Origin: Watersipora subatra
Taxonomy: Eukaryota > Bryozoa > Gymnolaemata > Cheilostomatida > Watersiporidae
Reading direction: 5' to 3'
Assembly (NCBI RefSeq): GCF_963576615.1
Contig: NC_088708.1
Location: 3,162,001 to 3,226,000 of the forward strand
DNA length: 64,000 bases
Below the pieces are notes generated by a model. The model searched no databases, was not told the DNA's origin, and saw only the letters and a program-made list of their open reading frames with translations. Below, in pieces: positions 36,401 through 51,400 of the stretch (within the stretch, counting starts at the first letter, position 1; each line of letters starts with the position of its first letter). Position numbers and translations under genes: made by a program.

Positions 36401-39400
36401 TGTAGAATATGAAGTGAGAAACACCAATTTGTTTTAGCTATGCATTGAGCTTTCAAATATTTAAATTATGCATTGGTCGGACACACACAAATAAACAAAA
36501 ACCTTCATTTGAACGTTAGAATGGTGAATGTTGTATATGCTGATTAAAAGTAAATTTTCTCTGTAAAAGATTTTTCACTACCCCTACTTTTTTGCAATGC
36601 CGGCCATTCAGCCAGTACATTTATAGATGATGAAACTGCTTAAAGTTATACGCCTAAGATACAAACAGTGAGAGAGATAAGAATTGCAATCCTTCTCTTT
36701 GAGTTTTTGTCTAGCAGCTGGAGGGCAATATTGTGAAAGATTTATACCAGTTTGTTACATTGAATGCAATTGCTTAAATAACTGAAATAGTAGAAAACAA
36801 TACACTAATGTGTTTAAAGCAGCAAATGAATAACTTTACTAGTCTATATCAAACATATGCTTATCCCTGACAGGTCTCTGTCATTATATGTAAGCAAGCA
36901 TATTACCTACATGGCAAGTTTGTGTGTATGAATTTGTTGCCAGATGTGTTGAGAAGGCAATACCAATAAGACTGCAAGGGCAGAGCTAATATTCAAGTAC
37001 AGTAATACTTCAACCTACGAGTGCTCCAGTAACAGTAATACTTCAACTTACGAGTGCTCCAATGTACGAGAAACTTGAGATACGAGCTAGCTTTTAAGCA
37101 AGTTTTAGCACTAACATACGAGCCATGTTTGAGATACGAGCACGTGAGTCAGTTGTCAAGTATGCCGGAGGTGTTTTATGACAACAGCATCACTCTGTAT
37201 TTTTTAACTGCTCCGGTTATACTTTTGTACCGTGTTTTTGTGCGCGATTTTCAGTGCAGAATTATGTGAATTAAAAGTACTGTGCGTAGACCGAAAGTTT
37301 GCCAGTAAAATGAAAGAAAATGCAAAGAAAAAGCAAATGATAACAATTGATATTAAACGAAAAATTATTGAAAAATATGCGAAATGTGTGTGCGTGATTG
37401 AGCTAGCTCAGCAATATGACCGAAATACATCCACAATTATCAAACAGAAGGATTATATTCAGGGCATTTAGTTCGCAAAAGGACTAACTATAGTTTCTAA
37501 ACGGCGCAGCGATCTTTACGACCGCTGATGGGGAGACTGCTCAGGCATGGGATAAAAAGATAAACAATTGGCCGGTAACAGCGTAACTGAAACGATGCTA
37601 TGTGAAAAGGCCGGTGCTATCTATCAAAACTATAAAAATATACTTCCGACAAGTTGGCTAGTGGTCGTACAGTAACCCTTTGTGACGACACCTGTGCTTG
37701 TCCTAATCGCAACATGTTGAAAGGGCGACAAAGGCAAACGTCCTTAGATAGGTTTATCTTAAAACGGCCGGCTAGTCGTGAACGCGAAACAAAGGAAAAA
37801 TTAGCTAACCAGCGCGAAACTTTAAACTATGGACGCCGAAGAAATTTCAATTACGTTAATTAAGTTAAAAATGAAAGTTTGCTTTTAGGTTTGCTTCTAA
37901 GTTTGTCTTTTAAGACTTTGATAAAAGCTAAATTTATCAAAGTCAACTGTTGTAATGAAGGATAGCTTATATCTCCCTCTCTGACAAATGCTAGCGTCAG
38001 CTGCTATTGTATGTACGTAGGCCTATTTAATTTTACATTTTAATTAATCACATTTCCTTGCATTATTTTTGATTTGTTGCTTTTTGAAAGCATGTGGTAA
38101 GTTATGACAATAACCAACATGTTCTTTCTGTTACAATATCTTGTTTTGAGTGGTTTATTTGCATTTTTTAGAGTATGGAAACCAATCAATAGATATTTAA
38201 TTGTTCTATATATAAATAAATTGCACCAACATGCGAGTGAATTGACATATGAGCTCAGTCTCGGAACGCATTAGGCTAAGCTTGTAAGTCGAAGTATGAC
38301 TGTACAGAAATTGGGAGTGTGTGTACTTGTGCACCTGCCAGAGCCAGATGCAAGTGAAGATGGCCATCCATTATTTACAGGTAGCTTTTATAAACTGAAC
38401 CACCTTTTGAGGAGCACCTCTCTTGTCATCAGCAGTCAGTAACTAGAACTAACAACCAGTGAGAGTAGATCTATTCCCCACAGGACCATCTCTAATACAG
38501 TAACTCATTGCTGAAGTTGAGTGACAAAACGTGTATGTTTGAAAAGCTGTCATGAATACTTTGTAAGATTGTATTCATGTATGGAACTGGGCAGCCTTGA
38601 GGGCAGCCAGGAGTCAGCTTGAGCTAGGTAGATCGCAGTAAATAGAAGAACAGGGAGATTGTTGCTCTGAAAGCAAATGCAATGCATCCTATTCAATTAC
38701 ATTGCTTGGAACCATAGCCCTATTAACTATACTGTATTAATTGCATAGTTAAAAGTTGACTTGCAACAAAATTCACATTACAGTTATTTAGTATCAAAAG
38801 ATTCACCATGTCTTACTCTGTTGTGTTGCAGGTGCCAAATATGTGGAAAGGTGATTACAAGCTCTTAAAAGCTCAAAAACGAAAAGCCGCGGTAGATTGG
38901 AATCTCTTTATTTTTCTGACGTACTCATTACAGTTTAGTTATCGTCTTGCCACGTGATGTTCTCACGTGAATTGAAAGGCCAATAAAAAGCTCAATATAA
39001 ATTGTAGCACTAGTTTATGACAAACACTTTGGGTTTTACTGAAGACCCCATATCAAATATAGATGCTCGCTACTTTACAGTTTTGTTTCGGCATTATTCA
39101 ATCGTCAAGTCGTAATCTGATCATGTGACCCAATACTTCGACAATAATTTTTGCAGCACTTTTTGATTATCACAGGTGACCAACAGGCTCGTCATGATTA
39201 TCAGACAATGATATGTACTCCTTCGAGCTAAGGTTAAAAAGTTTAACGATTTTTTACGGTAAGTTATAAGATATCAGTGCTAAAAGTGACAGCATTACAA
39301 TGACGATAGAACAGACGGGTAAGAATAATAGGCATGGTTTTATTGAATGCGTGAAGTATATTTGTGAAAATATTTTGACGAATGAGGTTGCATGAAAGTG

Positions 39401-42400
39401 TAAACAGAAACCATCCTGTAATAACTACGTCCCATTTGAGCCGTTTTGGAAAGTGAATCTAAATTACGGCGGTCTCGTGTGGCTGCGATTAAATGTTCGT
39501 TTTTTTGCTTTTAAGAGCTTGTAATCACATTCCCATATATTTTGCACCTACAATACAACAGAGTAAGACATGGTGAATCTTATGATACCAAATAACTGCA
39601 ATGTGAATTTTGTTGCAAGTCAACCTTTAAAGATGTGATTGCGTCAAAAAAGTTGATTTGATGAAATTAAGATCAATAAAAGGCTAAAACATCAGCTACA
39701 ATTTGATTGCATTTTTGTCTTTATAGACTAACCTTGTCCAGAGATATATGCGTTTGAATGAGGCCATCTTTTAAAAAGCTCAGATTCGAGTGGGTGCTTC
39801 TTTTGTGACGTAACGGAGTGATACACGTGAAAAGAGTCCATGAGCGATAAATATAAGATCTCTTCATTAGCCAATCATCAGGACGAAATTTTGATAAAGG
39901 TCTTATTAAATGTTATCGCTCGTAAAACGGTTTGTCTGTGATTTCGAAGATTCTCGTTGTTAGGGAGTTTACTCTATTAATAGTTAGTTACGCGCATCGA
40001 CTAGTAGTAGATTCTAGTAGCCACGTGCATCGACATCGATATTTAATTTACTGATTTAATTGACATCGTTAATTAACTGAATTACTGCACCGACACGTTT
40101 TATTGACGAACAACAGAATTGTAACAATGCTCAGTTCGGCAAAGGTGACTCAAAGTTTTCTGAGCGTCCGGTGATTAAAGATTGAGGCAGACAGGTTATA
40201 GTTAGAGCTGACAGGCGTCAACAGCTTTTATGCTGCAGAGAAAGATAGGAGAATGGAGGTAAATTTATCTTCAACTTTGAGTATCCTTTACATATATTCT
40301 AAACTAACGGTAACTAGAAATTCCCCTGTCATACAGCCCACGACCAAAGTGATATTGGGAAAAAGAAAGGGTACTGATGGTTGAGAAATGCAATATTAGC
40401 AGTCAAATGGCACTGCAGTGCAATAGGATAACTGCAATGGTAGCTGCAATGTACTGGGTGTTATTATGTGGGTACTGGGTGTTAACTTTTTAACAGCAAT
40501 AATGAAAGGAAAAGATTATGTGTTTTTATCTCTTCCCTGCAATAGGAGAAATGCAATATTAGAAGTAAAATGGCAAGCTGCTGTGTAACATACACATGCT
40601 GGGGGGCTGTTTATCATTGGTGATAGCAACCAATTATATCAAGATGTGATATTTATTTAAACAGATTTTAGCTGATTGTCATAGAAATAGATGTATATCT
40701 ATAAGAAAATTTAGGCCTATTACTTAATTTTGCAAATATTAAAAACGGCTTGGCAGTACCGCGATATTGGACACAGCCGCAGTATCATCAACAAAATCTT
40801 TAGAAAAATAATAACAGTAACATATTGCACACCATCGGTCACTATATACTTCGATCTTGTAAATTCGAATGATTATTCTTATAACTAAATCTCATAATAA
40901 TCTTATAAAATCAAATAATTATTCTTACAATTAAATATTGTAATAATCTTATAAGAATCGTTAGAAAAATATCATCAATCAAATAATGTTCTCGTCATAA
41001 AGGGGCATTGTAGTTCGGCCCTAGCTTGTACGTAAGTTGTAAAGAATTCCGGCTAACGTTTTAAATAATTTAATGAAACCTTCGGTGATTGGACAAAAAA
41101 ACGTAGGCTGATAAACTGTGTACCACAATTTCATACCTGTAAATCGGTCTACGCCTCAAACGGTCTACGTTTATTACAGAAACCTTCGGATAAATTCGAT
41201 TACGAGTAAACAATGCCATAGCCTGATGAAATGAGCAGTTTTCTCGTGAAATGCGCAATGCTAAATAGTTCTACTATCTGTCGAACGGCTTTATTGGCGT
41301 ATCGTAGGCCGGTCTTAACTTTTATTAAACCAAGCTTTTCAAGCGTTTTGTGGCGATTTTCGGCCAAATTAATCTGTCTATTTGTGCATAATCCGATCAG
41401 ATGGGTAAGTTTTAAGATACTGTCGACAATTTACAAAGACTTGGTAACATATTTAAATAGGCTTATATGTGTTTTGCATCGTTATTATACTTTAACGACT
41501 CTACAAAACGATGGTTACATTTGTTGATGAGATCTCGAAACAAGAGTTTGCGACGTCGTTGATGAATAATTTTCGTAAGTTGTGTGCACATGCATTTATC
41601 ATAAAAACTCTCAAACTTCGCTCCGCTCGTTTGGTCGTGGGATAATTTTAGTACTCATGAATACATCTACTAATAAGTAAAATTATAACTTTTTTCGATC
41701 ACGAATTATCATTTCATAACTTTTTAATCATTTCACAAATTTTTATCGTTTCACCTAGCTATAACATTTGCTTAAAATTTTCTTTGGCATCTTTAGCTAG
41801 TAAATTAGATTTAGGATTAGATTTTATGTTCATTTCTCACTTGTAGAAAGTGAGGAACATCGATTGATCGATGCTCATCTTTAACTCTCAGAACCAAAGC
41901 TTTGAATTGTAGGCTTTGCATATTTATGCTTTTATTAAACATTTATTCATTTTGAAAATTACACTCGTAATCTAACTCTCAAATTGAAAACTTTCAGTAG
42001 ATATGCGTTAAAACGACATATATATGAATGACATTTATTACATTTGTTTTATTGTTACAGGATGTTTATGTGGTTCACTAGGGAAGCAGTTGTGTCGGTC
42101 TGGAAACTGACATAAATGGGAAAGAAAGGCACGAAAATGTGCTGCACAAACCATAATATGTTTTGTTTGAGTTCGCTGCAGTAGAGTAGTTTGTCCTATT
42201 TTATGAGCTGAAACTATGTGAATGGCCAAGACTTGGATTTGACTTAATATGACTTGGATGGATGTTTTTAATAAAAACTTTATGCATCAATGAAAATTTT
42301 TTGGCTTGTAAAAATTATATAATAAAATGATATTGTTGAAGACAATGCAAAGCATGATTTGCAGAACATATCGAATACATCATAGCCCAGTTGCCATCTA

Positions 42401-45400
42401 CGCTGAAATCTGGTGAAATCTCTGATAGATGGATTTATGAAGTGTAATCAGAGCTGTATTGGCAAGTACTTTTGTCTAACTCGACTCAACTCCGATGAAC
42501 CAAATATTAAGAGCTACTCAAAAACCTTTACACAACCTCCACACAACTAAGTGGAAACAGGTGAGTCATCGCCGCCAACCAGGTGCAAGAATGGCTTTAG
42601 TAATTCTTTGCCAGAATCGGTGGGTTAATTGATTTCAACGAAATTGACGTTGTTTTGCGTTCACTACTTCGGTCAACTCATAAAAGCATTTGTTTTGTAC
42701 CTGAATTAACTAATCGAATGTGACCAGTAAATTTTTTCTACAAACTGATACTGACTAGATAACATTGACTATACATGACTTTTTGGGATGCAGTTGGTTT
42801 CGCCATATATTCGAACATATTATTTTCAAAGATGGCGGCCTGCGTACTTTGTTTAGTAGCTAGTTTCCGGTGTGGTTAGCAACTGAGAACTTAGCTGATA
42901 CAAAGGCCGTAATAAAATAAGTCAACTCGACCACCTAATTACCGTAGACCGGCAGAATCGTAGTCGGTACCAAAGCTGTCAACTCTTCTGGATTTTGCGG
43001 GACTCTCCCTGAACTGAGATTACCCTCCCGCAAAAATAAAATCTCCCGGAAAACTCCCGAATTTATGTTTTGTGCTCTAGGATAAAATACCGAGCCATTT
43101 ATTTATCAGTCGCTATAGCATTAACGTGATGCGCGTAATCTAATGATGACGAAAGACTCGCTGTATCGCCAAAGACACTTTCTTATGGCTTCGTGCATAG
43201 AATTATCGTCCAATAATTTTATGGCCTTTGAACTAGGCACTCGAACATTTCAGAACATTTGTTTTTCGTAGGCTTATGCATCACCTAGGTCCAAGCAAAG
43301 ATTTATATGTAAAGGCCTTTGGGTGGGCGTTTCCTACGGCCTTGACATTTTCTTGTTTTTAAGTCGCGAAATACGATCCACCATTCAGTCATGTCCAAAA
43401 AAGTCAAGTAGGCATCAAAATTTAAACCGGAATGGACCAAAACCTACAACTTGAAGCATCAAGGAGCAGCAGCTACCTCATCTCAAATCAGTACAGACTC
43501 AAATGTAGTGATGATATAGCATCCCTGTCTAATTACCAAATTCATTTACAGTAAACATTTGAGAGTTTTGTGTTTACGTTATGTTCATCACCATGGATAT
43601 GATACAATGTTTTTTGCAGAACTGAAATGTAGAACATTAAGTTCATAAAAGTTGGCCGTGATTTGTTTTTATATTTTTGTAATTCACTTGAGCATAATTT
43701 TAGAGCTGAAATATAATGTTAACCTGCCTGGGTCCCCATTTCCCCAATGTCTCCCTCATTTGCATAGCACCAGGTTGACAGGTCTGGTCGGTACTCAGAT
43801 CTTTACACAGCATTTAGAGGAAGCTAATATGACAAGTTTTTAATCTCCCTTATTTGAGGCGTTTGAGACATTCATAATAATGTATCCGTAGCTGGATTTA
43901 AAATTTTATTCTAGCCAACATGAGCAAATACAAAATAAAATACATGCCAATAGAGCTGCGTAGGACTAGACTTTTATCGCAATAGCCGACGTGAATACGA
44001 GATATAGAGACAGGTTGTATCATGCGTTACATCATTTTGGGCAAGTCTGGGCATGGTTTTTTGCCCTGAGCGTTTTTTCATGATCAATTTTTTCGATTTT
44101 AATCTTCAAATATCTTGACAATGAGATCGCCTAATACAACAAACAACATATCAACTGATAGACAAAAAAACGCTTTCTTTTAAAATCAACTCAAATTTGA
44201 CGCAATCACATCTTTAATAGGTCTATGTTTAAAACCCATACACTGCCCAACTGAGCCATTATCTGATTCGCTAGCAAATACATGCTATGTTAGTGACGAA
44301 AATCGCGAAAAATGGTACACTCCATGGCCGCCCACGCTGCCGCAGTTTCCCCCAAATATCAGTTTGTTTACCCAACCAAATTCCCACACTAGCACTGTCT
44401 TTGCATATTTATCACCAACTAACAAGGGTCGACTGTAATATAATTGCTTATGATATGCACCTACATTTTCTCTAAAAACTGGACAAGTTGCTATGACTGA
44501 CCTTACGCTTATCAAGAAGGCCCTGGTGCAATATGAGGTGATTATCAACAAACTTGTGGTATAGGTTATCTATGGCTTGCTTCTGCAACAGAATGGCCTT
44601 CTCTGCTGCGGGCAAGTTTAATTCTGGATATTCTGTACTTATGCTAAAACAGTACGAGGAAATATCAGTGATGAATTTAATAATGTGTAGTAGACCACTA
44701 GACAATTTTTAACGGCAAACAGAGATCTTCCGTAGCACTAAAGACACCTTTATAACTTTAAGCAAGAGGCCTGAGCAAATGCTGATATGGTGTTTGAGAG
44801 AGTCAGAAATGGACCGTTTTATTTACTTTCTATTCCTTATAAACATTAATCTAAATATACATATAGCACCAGATAAGACATTCTTGTTTTTATCCTTTTC
44901 ATATCTTGAATAAACCTGTACAATACAAAAGACACGGTTCCACAGCCTCAACCCTTGAGCCCAAAATAAATTTTCCAAATAATGTAGCAAATGCTATGTT
45001 CATATTAAAGTTATTGTAAGTGCAGTGCATTAAATTGATGACCAGACCAATAGTTATAATTAAAAACCCATTTATTTTTTTGGCATATAAAGAAAAACAT
45101 TTTTTATTTTGATGATTATCAATGCAAATAAAAAATTATACACACAAAGATATCTAGATAAACAGATATCTAGATAAACAGATATCTAGATAAACAGGAA
45201 TTCCAATGTAAACCACAATTCAACCAAGTCAGTAACTTACTGTTAATACAAACAACAATTCCACCAAGCCAGTAACTTACTGTTAATACAGACCACGATT
45301 CCACCAAGTCAGTAACTTACTGTTAATACAGGCCACAATTCCACCAATTCAGTAACTTACTGTTAATACAGGCCACAATTCCACCTAGTCAGTAACTTAC

Positions 45401-48400
45401 TGTTAATACAGGCTACAATTCCACCAAGTCAGTAACTTACTGTTCATAAAAACCACAATTCCACCAATTCAGTAACTTACTGTTAATACAAACCACAATT
45501 CCACCAATTCAGTAACTTACTGTTCATACAAACCACAATTCCACCTACTCAGTAACTTACTGTTAATACAGGCTACAATTCCACCAAGTCGGTAACTTAC
45601 TGTTCATAAAAACCACAATTCCACCAATTCAGTAACTTACGGTTAATACAGGCCACAATTCCACCTAGTCAGTAACTTACTGTTAATACAGGCTACAATT
45701 CCACCAAGTCGGTAACTTACTGTTCATACAAACCACAATTCCACCAAGTCAGTAACTTACGGTTAATACAGGCCACGATTCCACCAAGTCAGTAACTTAC
45801 GATTAATACAGGCTACAAATCCACCAAGTCAGTAACTTACTGTTAATACAAACGACAATTCCACCAACTCAGTAACTTACTGTTAATATAGGCCACAATT
45901 CCACCTACTCAGTAACTTACTGTTCATAATCATCTGCTTCTTCATCAGCAACCGTTTTGCTATCTTCACCAAGTCCCAAACCCTCCAATCTGACTAACTG
46001 CTGCCCGTCTAAACCCGTCTAAAGGTGATTTAGGAATACAAGATTAATCAAAGCGACAAATTAAAATAATTACACCTAATCCTCACTTTCACTAGATTAG
46101 TGGGATTAATTATCACTACCACATCGAGAGAAAATCAGAGTAGACAAAATTTTAACTAGTGTTGTTAAAGGATCAGCTTCAGGAAACTCAAGCTATATTG
46201 TCACATGAAATATGAATACTAGTATCAAGACAGGGATAGTTTCCTTTTTCATATAATTTGTGAAATATAACAAAGCTGTTGTGACTTATCATATACATGT
46301 AATCTTCAAGATGGCTAAGACCACTGGAACTTATTTACTTAGTGTACAAAATAACATCATTATGCCGTAGTGCTTTATTTTATCGTATCACAAGTAAACA
46401 ACCCAACAGTGTTGACCTAATTACACAAATAAATTTTGCTAGCCTTCAATGAACGAGTGATTCTTCTGGTTTTGCCTTTTCACATGTCTGGTTTAGAAAC
46501 AGCGATAAGTTTGTTAAGCCGATATTAGTAGTAAATTTGTAATACCAGTGGTGAGTTGAGGCTTTTGAGTATAATAATGACTATCATGAACCATTGTTAT
46601 TGTTCGTAAATAAAACAATAACAGATGAAAAGTTAAAATACTATCTGAAAATCTCCCCCACAGACATACCAAACAGAAAAACATAATTTTGTATTTTTGT
46701 AAAACATAACCAATCGATTACAATCAACCACAAATTGTTGAAATTGTAGAAGTTGTATGTTGAGCTGAGGCTACCATTAAAGTTGCCTATTAGGCTAAAT
46801 TGCTCCCGTGTATCCTTTAGTGGAACATTGCCGAAGCCGAGCCGTAGGCTACACACACACAAAAACAACAAAGGTCCACGTAGTTATGAACAAAAAAAAA
46901 GTATCCATCCAAATATCTCACCAAACCGATGAGCAGCCCAAACAAAAACTAAACCAATCGACAGGACCACCCATCATGTCAAAAATTCCAAGTTTCAAGT
47001 CATGTCTTGTACAACTCACCTTATGTTTTCTCAAAACTTGTCTCTAAGTCCCTATTAATTTGAGACTGTCCGATTGCTGTTTTCTAAATGATCGCTGCTA
47101 GCCTAGCGTCCTGCTTCAACACCTCAGTAACTATCGGGGCAACGCTGAGTGCTCCTGAACTTTTCCCCGATAGTGACTGAGGTGTTGAAGCAGGACGGTA
47201 GGCTAGGCAAGCAACGACCATGTAGAAAACAGCAATCGGACAGTCTCAAATTAATAAGGACTTAATACAAGTTTTGAGAAACCATAAGGTGAGTTGTACA
47301 AGACATGACTTGAAACTTGGAATATTTGACATGATGGGTGGTCTTGTCGATTGGTTTAGTTTTTGTGTGCTGCTCATCGGATTGGTGAGATATTTGGATG
47401 GATACTTTTGTTTTTGCTCATAACTACGTAGACCTTTGTTGTTTTTGTGTGTGTGTATGTGTGTGTGCATGCGTGTAGCCTACAGCTCAGCCTTAGCAAT
47501 ATCCCACTAAAGGACACCTGTGAAATTGCTAATGCCTAATAATGCTAAACTCCTAATGGGCCTAATGCCTAAATGGCTATAGGAACTGTCTAACCAACAC
47601 AAATAAGCAAGTGCATCATGTAATACTTGACACACTTTGTGTGATGGGAATCTAAAGTGATGAGTTGGACTGGTTGAGCAAGATTAAAAACTTGGCCGAT
47701 CAATCTACATTTTTAAAAGCACATCAACTCCCCTTTAGACCTGTATCCTTACCAAAATTGTCTGTCTAAGAAACCTGCTAAAGGATAACAAGAACAAGAG
47801 GTCTATGAACCTGATCAAGATCAGACCAGAGATCTTCAGTGTTGTGGTCAGTCAACGCCGGCAAATAAGGAACTAGTTTTGGAGCGGGGCTGGTTGGGAG
47901 TGTATCAAAATTGACATCTTGAAAGAACGGGTGCGACTTGAGGGCCTTATAACTGCCAGTCTTTTTGGAACCGAGCCTATCCTCAGATTCAAGCACCTGC
48001 AGCAAGAAAACTTTTTATGCATACTTCACGCCAATACTTAATGGAGAAAAATGAATGTTAAAAGATTTGCAAACTTGTGAGCAGGCAGTTGAGAGCTGGT
48101 GAGTAAAGCTTACCAACAGCTGTTCTACTAGATCTCGACCGTGTTTGTCAAAGCCACTGTCTGGGTACTCATAATCCAGCTTGATAATCTTATTGAAAAT
48201 GTGATATTCATTGCTGAAACGTAAGCATTGCTTTTTATTAACAATATTGCATATGATATCTCCATAAAAACTGCATAACCACATCTGAAACATATGACTG
48301 GTTCTGTGCATATCCACAGAAAACCTTAAACATTTCCTATAGCTATATTCAATCAGTTGCAGCTTTTATAATGTCTACCAGCAGAGATTTTACAAAATTC

Positions 48401-51400
48401 TATACAAAATGTGAATATTATTATAGTATTTATATTATAATCATTTGGGTTAGATATGGGTCAGAATGGTGAGAACAGACAAACAACAACAAAAGCCTAC
48501 ACTGGTGTATAATGCGATGCCGAGTATTAAAGCTTGAGTCAATGCTAGCTAGCTTTACAGATCAGCTAGAGAGTAGCCTCACTTAACAGGGCTTGTCAAT
48601 GTGATAGACATTTGGGGGTTCTTTTTTGAGGTTATTCACATAAAAGTGAAAGCCAAAATAACTTGTATAGTTTCTAACATTGTCTTGGAGACCATTTTAA
48701 TGGTCCGAGAAATGGTTGCAGAGCAAATGCTGGGTCTGTTAGAAATTTGGTTCGGCCAAGTATCTTTTTCTTGAAAAATCCCCCTCTCCAATTGATACTA
48801 CACGGAAAGGGCCTTGAAACAAAAACAAATTCCTCAACTATAACGATACAGAATAATTATTTCATAAGTTAAGTTTTAGCTTTTTATCTGAAACACTTGA
48901 GCAAGTAACCACAAGCTATTGATTGCGGAGATCTATTTTCAAAGCAACCTGGCTGTCTTTATTCACCAACAACATCTGCAGTTTGCTAAGGTCTCTAGAT
49001 TAAAGAAAACCTGTGCACCAAAAATCTGAAAGTGAAGAACCAAAAAATCGAGAATTCAGCCTACGTATATATAACCAGCAAGCAATTGTTCCCAATTCAT
49101 ACTGAGTTGTCCTCTCCATGACGTGTTTTTAAAATATTGTCTGATTGCACACGAAAGTCATATAGTAAAAGTACTCAGCACTTACGGTCCCCGAAATGGA
49201 TGTTCTCCTGAGATGATTTGATAAAGAATACAGCCTAGAGCCCAAAGGTCACAGCTACAACATAAAATGAAGTATAAATGGTAAAAATAATATTTACGTA
49301 CTGAACGACGAAAGATACCGAATCTGATAAGAGTTCCTAACCAAAGGAACTCTTGTATAGAAAGGTGTTTGAGAATCCTAAATACAAACCGTGATCATGA
49401 GCAGATAAAAGGTATTCGTAACAATCTCTGACACAATTTCGCCTATCTGTTAATAAAATATATATAACCAACTACGCGCTCAATCACAGTGTATGATACT
49501 ATATATTATATACATTAAAAGTAACCAATAATAAGCTGAATATCTTGATGAATTATCAAAAAAACCAATCATAAGCTGAATATCTTGAGGAATTATCAAA
49601 GTAACCAATCATAAGCTGACTATCTTGATGAATTATGAGAGTAACCAATCATAAGTTGAAAATCTTGATGAATTATGAACGCAACCAATCATAGGCTGAA
49701 TATCTTGATGAATTGTAAAAGTAACAAATTACAAAGCGAATATATAAAAACATTATTTACAATGTAAGTATAATATATAAGTAAACTGTCACAAACTGAT
49801 TTTTTATGAAAATTATTTTCATTTCGAAGTGCCTTGTTCAAAGTGTTTATAAAATGTCTGCGTCATTTATAGATTGACACGACTAGGTCTGTGGTTGAGC
49901 GATTCCTTATCACAATCGAACTAATTTATAGCTGGTAAAAGTTACCAAATGTATTACTTGCAGTGGCACAGCAAAAACTACTTGATAGTATGAAAGTTTT
50001 TTTAAATTGAACAGAGAAAACAGCTGCAAAGCCAACAGGTCATTGTTAGCTATTGTAACAATGCCATCCTTCATCCTCTAGAAACTATTATAAAACATGG
50101 GCACACCATTCACTGATGAGTATCAGCAAAAACCGATGAACTAACCAACCTAGTTGTGACAGGTTTGTTTTGCAAGACTTCTGGTGAAACAAACTGGGCA
50201 GTACCGACAAACGAACTCCTTCTCTTTGACCGCCTTTCCTCTCTCTTGTCGACTCCATCCGGACCTGAAACATTTTATTTATACAGCTGTAAAAACATCC
50301 GATACAAACAAACATGTAAGGGGAGTGAAAGCAACATGGCTAAAGTTAGCTGGCCTGATACGTTTCATTGCTGGCGTATTGCAGAAGATTTGACGCTCAT
50401 CAAAAAGTTCCGTCCCGACTCTAACAAACACATTTAACAAAAATACACCAACAGAAACTGGCAGTAACATATGGCAACCCAATCACCTAGATGTCGTGTT
50501 GAGGATAAGTATCAAACCAACATTCTAAATTTACTTCATTGATAAAAGTAAAGTGGTTGCAGAACTAAGGAAAATGTGAGAGTATAAATGTAAACAGAGT
50601 GGACATAACAAATACTAGCAGCAGAATAGAAGTGTTGCGTGCGACGAGTATGGTATGAGCTATGTAAAAGATAGTTGCATTAGTACGGTTATATCAAGAT
50701 ATTTTACAATGTCTATACACACATCCAAGAATAAAAATTCACCTACATAAAATATATCATCTAATACATTAAATATAGTTAACATACCATTGCATGAGGA
50801 ACATGTTACATGTAGCTGGCATACTATTGCATGAAGAACATGTTACATGCGGCTAACACACTATTGCATGAGAAACATGTTACATGTAGCTGGCATACTA
50901 CTGCATGAGGAACGTGTTATATGTAGCTGGCACAGTATTGCATGAGGAACATGTTGCTGGCATCCTATTGCATGGGGAACATGTTGCATGTAACTGGCAC
51001 ACTATTGCATGGGGAACATGTTGCATGTAACTGGCACACTATTGCATGAGGAACATGCTACATAAAGCTGGCATACTATTGTATGAGGAACATGTTGCAG
51101 ATAGCTAGCATACAGATAAGTTGCACAAGAAAGATATTATAGATAGCTAGCATCCATTGAAAAAGTGCAAATATGAGAATATAGTAGAGGTCGTAGCTAC
51201 AATCACCATGCACTAACAGAGTAAATCCAAGCCAACGTCCACTCAACAACAGTACACAATTTCTTATGCATACGGCTGAAAGATGACAAGGTAATACCAA
51301 CTACTACAGTTAGAGTATGTGTGTGCATGTACTCACCATCAATACTCCTGCTGTCTGTCATAAAAGTGATTAGACGATAAAATAAGAGCAGAAATGGGTT

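Noticed and set aside
45998-46008. Second acceptor for PDK1 exon 10, 10 nt inside the chosen one
   Set aside because: It would break phase with exon 9, which ends in phase 0.
46808-47470. Two similar short proteins on opposite strands
   Set aside because: They are the two arms of one foldback.
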